In this document: positions 1-4,918 of the stretch, one piece after another | Layout: each line of letters opens with the position of its first letter | Numbering within the stretch: position 1 is the first letter of the stretch | Source of the DNA: Thermoplasmata archaeon | GTDB lineage: Archaea > Thermoplasmatota > Thermoplasmata > UBA10834 | Direction: 5' to 3' | DNA length: 7,239 nt | Assembly: GCA_022865445.1 (NCBI GenBank) | Contig: JALHSX010000278.1 | Span: 1 to 7,239 of the forward strand | The notes under the pieces: model-generated | Databases searched by the model: none | Told to the model about the DNA's origin: nothing | Seen by the model: the letters and a program-made list of their open reading frames with translations, nothing else | Position numbers and translations under genes: made by a program

Positions 1-146
1 TGGTTCCAGTCCCAGATGTGGTCATCAGTACCGCAGATTGAGGTCATCTTCGTCTGGACCAACACTTCGCCCTTGCCAGCGACGGGCTTGGCCACTTCCT
101 CGATCTCCGCTCCCGGCTCCCTGTTCCTCTTTACAACCGCGTGCAT
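1..146 (-). CDS. tdh: L-threonine 3-dehydrogenase, N-terminal part (cut by left edge)
   Basis: The visible 48 codons encode the start of a zinc-dependent medium-chain dehydrogenase. The stretch TSICGTDDHIWDWN matches the hallmark CGTDxHIYxW segment of threonine 3-dehydrogenases. Cys38, Thr40 and His43 fall at the numbers known for the E. coli enzyme's zinc ligand and catalytic residues. The family oxidises L-threonine with NAD+ to 2-amino-3-oxobutanoate in the cytoplasm, which is then cleaved to glycine and acetyl-CoA. The ATG at 146-144 is chosen because the residues before Cys38 then have exactly the family length. A GGGAG lies about a dozen bases upstream, further away than usual. The rest of the gene, including the nucleotide-binding domain, is off the left edge, so another MDR dehydrogenase such as a polyol dehydrogenase cannot be fully excluded. 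It follows the beta-CASP gene on the same strand after a 96-base gap that holds its probable promoter. Confidence 0.82.
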   Translation of the reverse strand, partial: MHAVVKRNREPGAEIEEVAKPVAGKGEVLVQTKMTSICGTDDHIWDWN

Positions 147-166
147 CCTACGGTCACAGCTCCCAT

Positions 167-182
167 TGTCCAACAGTGGACA
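167..182. repeat. Inverted repeat before the threonine dehydrogenase gene
   Basis: TGTCCA and TGGACA form a perfect 6-base inverted repeat around the 4-base spacer ACAG. It lies between the weak TATA-like box and the start codon, about where transcription would begin. It could be a regulator-binding site or a small leader hairpin. No run of T follows on the minus strand, so it does not look like a terminator of the upstream gene. The length is short enough that chance is a real alternative. Confidence 0.4.
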
Positions 183-192
183 TTGGTCTTGG

Positions 193-200
193 TTATTAAG
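193..200 (-). promoter_or_regulatory. Possible TATA-like box for the threonine dehydrogenase gene
   Basis: On the minus strand this reads CTTAATAA, the most AT-rich stretch in the 96-base gap. It is centred about 50 bases before the ATG at 146. An archaeal start site some 25 bases downstream would give a leader of roughly 25 bases that still includes the GGGAG. The match to the TTTAWATA consensus is partial, and read-through from the upstream gene is equally possible. Confidence 0.35.
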
Positions 201-242
201 CGATTTGGGCGTACAAGGAAGTTCGACAGTTGGTCTCATTCA

Positions 243-1607
243 TCAGTGCAATGAAATGGTCTTGCGAGCGACTGGACGCTCGACGGCCCTCCCGCACTTA
301 CCGAATAGATCCGCGTGTTCTGTGTGGACCGGAATGACGACCTTCGGCCTGATATCTCGGACCATCTGGAATACCTCTTCCATGTTCGCGTGCCCGGACG
401 CGTGCGCCTGGTGAAAGTCCAGCTTGAAATAGGAAATCCAGTTCTTGAGCACCTCGTCCTGCACGTCGTCTTCCTCGAACGGCTCGCTCTTGGACCTGAT
501 GAAGAGGCTCCCTGGGCTTGGCAGTATGTCTATTAGCTCGGTCAGCTGCGTGAAGTCATTGTGGAAGATCAGCTGGCTCTGGCGCTTGGCTACATCCTCG
601 GAGTTGACCACGTGGTCGTTCGATCCACACATTTCGATGTAGTGCTTCTCGTGGGGGAACGGCCTTGGCATGCCCTGGCGGACATAGATCAACATATTCG
701 GATCAGTCATCGGATCTGGGACCGATATCCGAGTGTCGCCCTTGAGTGACTCAAGCAGATGGGCAATCTTCGCGGATACCACGAACTTCCTGCCGGTCGC
801 CTTTGCCACATCCCGGAAGGTGCGCATCCGGTCGACGTCCTTCGGATAGAACGAGACGATGGCGAGCTTGTTCTTGTGACTTGTCACGAGTTCCCTAGCC
901 CTTACCCCGACCTCCTTCTCCGAGAGGTCTTCTCTGGGGTCGCTGGGCGAGACCCGCGTGCCCTCGCATATCAGGGCTATCGGATTCTCAGCCGCCGCGC
1001 GCTTCACGAACTCCTCGGTCATGTCGCTCCTTGGACCGTGCAACCTGAGATCCCCCGTGTAGGCCACACATCCGCCGGATGTGTGGACGAGGAAGCCGTA
1101 TGCTCCTGGCACGGAGTGATCGACATGTATCGGCTCGACCTCGATCGAGCCAATCTTCACCTTCGACCCTGTCCTGAATGTTCTGAAGTCGTGTTCTCCG
1201 AATGAGACAGATGTGCCGCCAGTCGTCTCCCAGGATTTCCGGATGGCGTCTGCGGCCGCGCCCAGATATACAGGCACGTCGTCGTCGACGAACTTGAGAT
1301 GCATCGCGTGGTCGAAGTGCATATGTGAGATGAACATCGCGTCGAACGCCGGCTTTTCATATTTGAGGTCCGTGTGCGCTAGCCATCTCTTGCCGTATAG
1401 GCCCGGGATCTTCGGCATCAAGTCGAAATGGAAGTAGTCCCTCAGCCCTGTCCTGGACTCGCGTGGCTTCAGCCAGTCCGCGAAGAAATCGTTTTTGAAA
1501 TTGAACTGCTCACCGAAGTCGAGGAATATCCTCGTGTCCCTATCCTCGAGCAGGATCTTGTTCCCGCCTATGTGGTCGACGCCTCCGTACACTGTGATGT
1601 TCGTCAT
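243..1607 (-). CDS. RNase J-like beta-CASP metallo-beta-lactamase protein
   Basis: The 454-residue protein has the motifs of a metallo-beta-lactamase nuclease: HMHFDH at residues 95-100 (motif II), His164 in HVDHSVPGA (motif III) and Asp186 in YTGDLRLHG (motif IV). The C-terminal part carries the beta-CASP signatures HASGHAN (402-408) and IPVHTEH (425-431), where His428 is the motif C histidine. The opening (ITVYGG, then IGGNKILLE and LDFG) and the length of about 450 residues match archaeal RNase J-type proteins. These cut or degrade RNA from the 5' end with two zinc ions. A segment at residues 40-85 between the first strand and motif II is longer than in many relatives. The start at 1607 is supported by the conserved N-terminal strand beginning at residue 4, but no strong ribosome binding site is visible. 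It lies 36 bases after the HAD gene, probably in one transcript. True RNA specificity is inferred from the family, and other beta-CASP hydrolases are possible. Confidence 0.85.
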   Translation of the reverse strand: MTNITVYGGVDHIGGNKILLEDRDTRIFLDFGEQFNFKNDFFADWLKPRESRTGLRDYFHFDLMPKIPGLYGKRWLAHTDLKYEKPAFDAMFISHMHFDHAMHLKFVDDDVPVYLGAAADAIRKSWETTGGTSVSFGEHDFRTFRTGSKVKIGSIEVEPIHVDHSVPGAYGFLVHTSGGCVAYTGDLRLHGPRSDMTEEFVKRAAAENPIALICEGTRVSPSDPREDLSEKEVGVRARELVTSHKNKLAIVSFYPKDVDRMRTFRDVAKATGRKFVVSAKIAHLLESLKGDTRISVPDPMTDPNMLIYVRQGMPRPFPHEKHYIEMCGSNDHVVNSEDVAKRQSQLIFHNDFTQLTELIDILPSPGSLFIRSKSEPFEEDDVQDEVLKNWISYFKLDFHQAHASGHANMEEVFQMVRDIRPKVVIPVHTEHADLFGKCGRAVERPVARKTISLH

Positions 1608-1643
1608 CAGTTCATTCTCTGCTCTTGTGTCCGATGGCCTACC

Positions 1644-2291
1644 TCATGCACTTGGAACGGCAATCAACCTTTTGGTGGGGACTCGAGAGCGATTCTGCGT
1701 TCTGAGCATTCCCCCAGAGGCTGGATCGAAATCGTCCAATGAAGCAGTGTACGCCCTGTGGAGACTCATCTCCTCCGCCAGATCCGCAATCTTGAGCCAT
1801 GAAGGCAAATCTGAGACTCCTCTGATCCTTGTGGCCTTCGCCCACGAGTTGTATATCCGGTCCACGAGTATGGCCTCGATGCCCCGCCTCCTGACTGGGT
1901 AGAGGTCCAGCACCGGCATGTCTCCCACCATGACCGATTCGTCTCTCCGGAGACCCCGTTTCGAGAGATACTGCGCGATCTGCTTCCCCTTGTCTCCATT
2001 CAGCATGATATCATCGAACAAGTGGCGTATCCCGAATTTGTCGAGCAACGCCCCAAGGATATCCTCAGGGTTCTTTGAGACAAGACAGAGAGTATCGACT
2101 TGAGACCTGATCTGTTCAAGCGACTCCTTCACCCCACGGTCGAGTTCGAAAAACTCGACCGCAGCCTCTGGCGATGGATTCGCCCAGAACTCCCAACGAG
2201 ACTTGCCGTTCTTTGGGACATAAAGTGTCCCTTCGGCGTCGAGGAAGACATGCTTGAACTTCCGGACCTTCTGTGCATCCTCTTGATTCAT
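1644..2291 (-). CDS. HAD-superfamily hydrolase (phosphatase-like)
   Basis: This 215-residue protein shows the ordered HAD motifs. Motif I is FLDAEGTLY, with the nucleophile position at Asp18. Motif II is LVSKN, with Ser72. The motif III lysine is Lys101 or Lys103, in GDKGK. Motif IV is VGDMPVLD, with Asp124 and Asp129. HAD enzymes usually hydrolyse phosphate esters through a phospho-aspartate. The acid two residues after the nucleophile is normally Asp but here is Glu20, so activity or substrate type may differ. Between motifs I and II is a helical stretch (about residues 40-65) consistent with a small cap. The tail after about residue 190 is basic and looks poorly conserved. The ATG at 2291 places motif I close to the N-terminus as expected, and no good Shine-Dalgarno site is seen, so a short or leaderless mRNA is plausible. 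It is first in a minus-strand group with the beta-CASP gene. The substrate is unknown. Confidence 0.8.
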   Translation of the reverse strand: MNQEDAQKVRKFKHVFLDAEGTLYVPKNGKSRWEFWANPSPEAAVEFFELDRGVKESLEQIRSQVDTLCLVSKNPEDILGALLDKFGIRHLFDDIMLNGDKGKQIAQYLSKRGLRRDESVMVGDMPVLDLYPVRRRGIEAILVDRIYNSWAKATRIRGVSDLPSWLKIADLAEEMSLHRAYTASLDDFDPASGGMLRTQNRSRVPTKRLIAVPSA

Positions 2292-2331
2292 GGTTCATGG
2301 GAGTCGCGGTCCAGATATTGATGGAAATCAG

Positions 2332-2346
2332 ATATCATATCATATC
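2332..2346. repeat. Triple tandem ATATC repeat in the divergent promoter region
   Basis: Three perfect head-to-tail copies of ATATC, flanked by G on both sides, so that GATATC occurs at the left end. The block sits between the divergent HAD gene and the CARF regulator pair. It is centred about 48 bases before the HAD start codon and could be that gene's TATA-like region on the minus strand, or a binding site for one of the adjacent winged-helix regulators. Confidence 0.55.
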
Positions 2347-2392
2347 GAGTCATACGATGGGATGATCCTCAGATTGGCGACCGGAAGCCACA

Positions 2393-2419
2393 TTTAATAT
2401 TGGTATGACGATTATAATT
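2393..2419 (+). promoter_or_regulatory. Probable promoter of the CARF-wHTH pair
   Basis: Two TATA-like elements lie here: TTTAATAT at 2393-2400 and ATTATAATT at 2411-2419, in otherwise GC-rich DNA. Starts about 25 bases downstream would give leaders of roughly 53 or 34 bases before the ATG at 2475. Both leaders would keep the GGCGAT (2465-2470), which is one base from the GGTGAT Shine-Dalgarno core and sits 4 bases before the start codon. The elements are nearly symmetrical, so they may also serve the divergent HAD gene. Confidence 0.5.
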
Positions 2420-2474
2420 ACGGTATCACAAGAAGTAAAAGCAACCTGAGACCTACTGTATCTCGGCGATAGAA

Positions 2475-3143
2475 ATGGTTGTTGTCTTTGGAACCCTCGG
2501 CTTCAGGCCCAAGTCACTGATCCCCACGATCAGATCCACCCCCAATGTGGACAAGGTGGTGTTCTACTGCGGCGCTGACAAGTCCGAAGCTAACGCGGTC
2601 AAGAAAGTCTCGGAAGCAAAGAAGGAGGTGCTGAACTACTGCGCCGCCATGAAAATCAGCGTCGAGGCCGTCGATCTGGATGATCCGTTCGACTTCAAGA
2701 GCATCGCGATGAGGATCAGGGGCGACGTTCGCAAGCACAAGCGCGCAGGAAAGGAAATCGCCATCTTCAACATTGCCGGAGGCACGCGCCCGACATCCGC
2801 AGCCGCCCTCTTGGTCTGCATACTAGAGGGCATTCCGACTGTATACGTGCACGACCTGACCTACGAGGAGATTCCGCTCCCCCTTCTGAAGATGGAGTAC
2901 AGCCAAGTGCTGTCAGGTGAGGAGAGAGAGATCCTCAGGATCCTATCGAAGAACAGGTCAAGAAGGCTTACAGAGGTGGAGTTGGCATCGCTGATAGGGA
3001 AACACAAGGCCACGGTCAACCACCATCTCCGCAACCTCGTCGCCAAGGGCGCTGTCAGGCTGGAGAGACATCCAAGCGACGCGAGGAAGAAAGTCGTTGT
3101 CGTCGAGGAGTCAACTGAGCTTCTCCTTGGTGATGACGAGTGA
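2475..3143 (+). CDS. CARF-domain winged-helix regulator, Csa3-like (first of pair)
   Basis: The 222-residue protein has two parts. Residues 1-130 form a Rossmann-like CARF domain. It opens with FGTLGF (5-10) and has the conserved glycine loop NIAGGTRPTS at 99-108, which in CARF proteins contacts the ligand. Residues 147-215 form a winged helix-turn-helix: SGEEREILRIL, then the recognition-helix region KATVNHHLRNLVAKG (178-192), then a basic wing around RHPSDARKK. This order matches Csa3, the archaeal CRISPR-associated transcription factor, whose CARF domain binds cyclic oligoadenylates. It is probably a cytoplasmic dimer binding DNA. It starts the two-gene plus-strand operon and its stop overlaps the next start. 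The DNA target is unknown; its own AT-rich upstream region is a natural candidate. No cas gene is near, so CRISPR involvement is inferred only from the family. Other CARF-like regulators exist. Confidence 0.8.
   Translation: MVVVFGTLGFRPKSLIPTIRSTPNVDKVVFYCGADKSEANAVKKVSEAKKEVLNYCAAMKISVEAVDLDDPFDFKSIAMRIRGDVRKHKRAGKEIAIFNIAGGTRPTSAAALLVCILEGIPTVYVHDLTYEEIPLPLLKMEYSQVLSGEEREILRILSKNRSRRLTEVELASLIGKHKATVNHHLRNLVAKGAVRLERHPSDARKKVVVVEESTELLLGDDE
3129..3134 (+). promoter_or_regulatory. Shine-Dalgarno site setting the GTG start of the second CARF gene
   Basis: GGTGAT is a perfect complement to the archaeal 16S rRNA 3' end and lies inside the last codons of the first CARF gene, 5 bases before the GTG at 3140. 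It supports the GTG start and suggests translational coupling of the two genes. Confidence 0.8.
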
Positions 3144-3787
3144 GAGTCCTCGTATCCACTTTCGGACCAGAGGATGCGGACAGGGTCCTCCAAGCTATGA
3201 GACAGCTCCCATATGACAAATTGGTCCTCGCCGGGGATGACAGAGTCCTGGAATCTGATGCTTTCGCGAGGATCAATGATCTCGAGGAGATGGCGGGACA
3301 CACCATCGACTTCGAGACAGTGGATCAAGACGATTTCATGGCGCTGGTAGACGGAGTATCTGAGATCCTTTCCAGACACGGAGACAGTGGGAAGAACCAT
3401 GTCGTACTGAACATCAGCGGGGGATCGAAGCTGTTAGGGGATGCCGCGTTGCTCGCGGCATTCCGCGTCGGCGTGGAGACGTTCCACATCGACGATCGAA
3501 TCACCAAGCTGCCGATACTACGAGGCGCCACCGCAAGGGACAGATTCACCCCCTCCCAGGTCAGGTTGATCGAGATGATCGGTGACCAGAACCCCGCATT
3601 GGGCGATCTCATCACGGGCATGGGACCATCAAGCAGACAGTCAGCGGAGAGAGTGGTCCGCGAACTGAGGAAGCAGGGAATGCTCATACCAGAAGTGCGC
3701 GACAGCAAGGTCCATCTGTCTCTGTCGCCGACCGGGCTGGAAGTGCTCCGCGCGGTCCGTCTGACCACCAGGGACAAGAGAGTCTGA
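3140..3787 (+). CDS. CARF-domain winged-helix regulator, Csa3-like (second of pair)
   Basis: The 215-residue protein repeats the plan of its neighbour. It has an N-terminal CARF-like fold opening with VLVSTFGPED (3-12) and a glycine loop LNISGGSKLLGDAALL (90-105). A C-terminal winged helix follows at about 137-210, with FTPSQVRLIEMI, then SSRQSAERVVRELRKQGML and the wing strand VHLSLSPTGLEVL. Similarity to the first gene is low by eye apart from the SGG/AGG loop and domain order, so this is not a recent duplicate. The start is GTG, sharing the four bases GTGA with the upstream stop and preceded by a perfect Shine-Dalgarno site, so the two proteins are probably made together and may form a heterodimer. 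The gene ends with TGA immediately next to the stop of the convergent GTPase gene. The sensing ligand and DNA target are unknown. CARF assignment is somewhat less certain than for the first gene. Confidence 0.72.
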   Translation: MRVLVSTFGPEDADRVLQAMRQLPYDKLVLAGDDRVLESDAFARINDLEEMAGHTIDFETVDQDDFMALVDGVSEILSRHGDSGKNHVVLNISGGSKLLGDAALLAAFRVGVETFHIDDRITKLPILRGATARDRFTPSQVRLIEMIGDQNPALGDLITGMGPSSRQSAERVVRELRKQGMLIPEVRDSKVHLSLSPTGLEVLRAVRLTTRDKRV

Positions 3788-4561
3788 CTAGGCGTGCTTC
3801 TCCAGATCCTCTCCGCCCTCGAAAACCTGCTGAGCGACGCTGTAGATGTCCTCAAGTCCTTCCCCGGAGTCCGCGCTCACGGGAGTGAGCGCCCTCGGTA
3901 CCCCAACAGTCTCAAGGGCCTGCAAGAACTCCGCGTTTATCTGGGTCAGACTGTCGACCGACTCATCGAGAAGAGAGTTGTACAGGGCGTAGTAGTCCGC
4001 ACTCCACTCTGCGATCTTCTCCTTCTCCCGATCGGACAGCAAGTCCACCTTCGCGAGAACGGATATCATCGGCAAGGGGAGCCTGAAGTGGACCGTTGCC
4101 GCAAGCATCAGCGAGGACACGAATCCGTTCGGAGTCTTGGCCAGCACAGGGTCGAATAGGTAAGCCAGCATCGCGGCCTGCCCGCTCAATTCCTCGAGGA
4201 CGAGTCTGCTGCTCTGCCTGAACGAAAACAGCTCCAGCTGGCCTGGCGTGTCGATAAGGACAAAGTCTGTGTCGAATCCGTCCACCACCTGAGCGACTTC
4301 CTTGATGTTCAGCGCAAGCATGTCAGCCGCGACGATCTGAGCGCCGTTCGGCCCGAGGCCGTATTCCTGCATCACCTCGGACAGCTTGATCCAGTCGCGG
4401 ACATCGACGTCAGGCGCGTAGAGCAAGGTATCGGCCCCGGGGTCCAGGTTTACAGTGATCGCATCATAGCCCTGGTTCTGCAACCAGAGCAAAAAGGCGT
4501 TCGTCAGAGTGCTCTTGCCGCAGCCCGCAGTCCCGACAAAATACAGGTGTTTTGCAGCCAT
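3788..4561 (-). CDS. GPN-loop GTPase
   Basis: The 257-residue protein carries the full motif set of the GPN GTPases. It has a Walker A loop GTAGCGKST (10-18), the diagnostic Gly-Pro-Asn insertion in GLGPNGA (68-74) and the switch motif DTPGQLELF (104-112). The guanine-recognition motif is AKVD (170-173) in place of NKxD, and a late SADSGEGL forms the G5 segment. Archaeal members form homodimers. The eukaryotic relatives Gpn1-3 help assemble RNA polymerase II; the archaeal role is unsettled. Length matches the family. The ATG at 4561 is chosen because it directly precedes the first strand and has GGGAG (4572-4568) 6 bases upstream; the open frame further upstream is a translated tRNA gene. It lies 23 bases after tRNA-Lys with no room for its own promoter, and it ends in TAG directly abutting the convergent CARF gene. 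Confidence 0.93.
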   Translation of the reverse strand: MAAKHLYFVGTAGCGKSTLTNAFLLWLQNQGYDAITVNLDPGADTLLYAPDVDVRDWIKLSEVMQEYGLGPNGAQIVAADMLALNIKEVAQVVDGFDTDFVLIDTPGQLELFSFRQSSRLVLEELSGQAAMLAYLFDPVLAKTPNGFVSSLMLAATVHFRLPLPMISVLAKVDLLSDREKEKIAEWSADYYALYNSLLDESVDSLTQINAEFLQALETVGVPRALTPVSADSGEGLEDIYSVAQQVFEGGEDLEKHA

Positions 4562-4567
4562 TTCCCG

Positions 4568-4572
4568 CTCCC
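4568..4572 (-). promoter_or_regulatory. Shine-Dalgarno site of the GPN-loop GTPase
   Basis: GGGAG on the minus strand, 6 bases before the ATG at 4561 and inside the 23-base tRNA trailer. It fixes the start codon and rules out the longer open frame through the tRNA. Confidence 0.7.
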
Positions 4573-4584
4573 GGTGAATATTGA

Positions 4585-4690
4585 TGGCGGGCCTGAAGGG
4601 ATTCGAACCCTTGGCCAACCGGTGTCTCCCACGACCCCATTCAGAGCCGAAGTAAGAGCCGGTTGCTCTACCTAGCTGAGCTACAGGCCC
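4585..4690 (-). tRNA. tRNA-Lys (anticodon CUU) with intron, CCA encoded
   Basis: The folded gene has all four arms. The acceptor stem pairs GGGCCTG with CAGGCCC (7 pairs), followed by discriminator G and an encoded CCA. The D stem pairs GCTC with GAGC, and the loop contains GG. The anticodon stem pairs ACCGG with CCGGT. The T stem pairs AAGGG with CCCTT around the loop TTCGAAT. The anticodon loop, once spliced, is CTCTTAA, giving anticodon CUU for lysine AAG codons. Exon 1 is 4690-4653 and exon 2 is 4623-4585, so the mature RNA is 77 bases including CCA. The sequence closely resembles other archaeal lysine tRNAs. A TATA box lies at the expected distance upstream and the GTPase gene follows directly. 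Confidence 0.96.
4624..4652 (-). other. 29-base tRNA intron after position 37 (bulge-helix-bulge)
   Basis: The splice sites fold into the canonical archaeal bulge-helix-bulge. The central 4-pair helix is CUCU with GGAG (one G-U pair). A 3-base bulge UAC is cut after A37, and a 3-base bulge ACA is cut after the intron's last C. The outer helix is the anticodon stem. The intron is closed by a stem of CGGCUC with GGGUCG around a 6-base loop. Both bulges would be cut after their second base by the splicing endonuclease, as is standard. Confidence 0.92.
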
Positions 4691-4713
4691 ACAGGTGCGC
4701 AGAATATGGTCAC

Positions 4714-4723
4714 TATTAATAAA
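4714..4723 (-). promoter_or_regulatory. TATA box of tRNA-Lys and probably of the GTPase gene
   Basis: On the minus strand this reads TTTATTAATA, close to the archaeal TATA consensus. Its centre is about 28 bases before the first base of the tRNA at 4690, the expected distance for transcription starting at or just before the mature 5' end. As nothing promoter-like lies between tRNA and GTPase gene, it probably drives both. Confidence 0.8.
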
Positions 4724-4883
4724 GCTATCGTGGACGGGGAGTCCGGCTGGGACGTCTGGCAAGGTTGCGGATTGGACCTGTCGATGGACATCGATTAGGG
4801 CCTCCCACGCTACATCGTCAAGATGATGCGAGGGGCGAATGGGAGTTCGCGGGACATGGCAACTCGATTAATTCCAAATAGAA

Positions 4884-4893
4884 GATAATTATC
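4884..4893. repeat. AT-rich palindrome downstream of the MttB-like gene
   Basis: GATAATTATC is a perfect 10-base palindrome 26-35 bases after the stop of the MttB-like gene. On the minus strand it is followed by the pyrimidine-rich CTTCTATTT, so it may mark transcription termination. The 188 bases between the tRNA promoter and this gene otherwise show only a 5-pair inverted repeat (4835-4839 with 4846-4850) and no supported gene. Confidence 0.3.
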
Positions 4894-4918
4894 AAAGGGT
4901 TTTGGCCAAGGGATTCGC

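Noticed and set aside
16..414. Plus-strand open frame of 132 codons at the left end
   Set aside because: It runs antisense to the threonine dehydrogenase start and the end of the beta-CASP gene, both with clear family motifs.
759..1205. Plus-strand open frame of 148 codons antisense to the beta-CASP gene
   Set aside because: The minus strand carries all motifs of a recognised family here. The antisense frame has no recognisable motif and follows from the GC-rich codon usage.
2861..3855. Long minus-strand open frames antisense to the CARF genes
   Set aside because: They have Ser/Arg-rich low-information composition typical of shadow frames and no ribosome binding sites or recognisable domains.
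4562..4762. A 67-residue N-terminal extension of the GTPase open frame
   Set aside because: The extension is a translation of the tRNA-Lys gene and its flanks, including the PVAQLGRAT stretch that is a familiar artefact of translated tRNAs. The ATG at 4561 has the Shine-Dalgarno site and begins the conserved fold.
4730..4798. A 22-residue plus-strand open frame with GTG start between the tRNA and the MttB-like gene
   Set aside because: Too short to judge, with no ribosome binding site and no recognisable pattern. The AT-rich stretch before it is explained as the tRNA promoter.
4835..4850. Hairpin GCGAA/TTCGC considered as a terminator
   Set aside because: Only five pairs and not followed by a T run on either strand.
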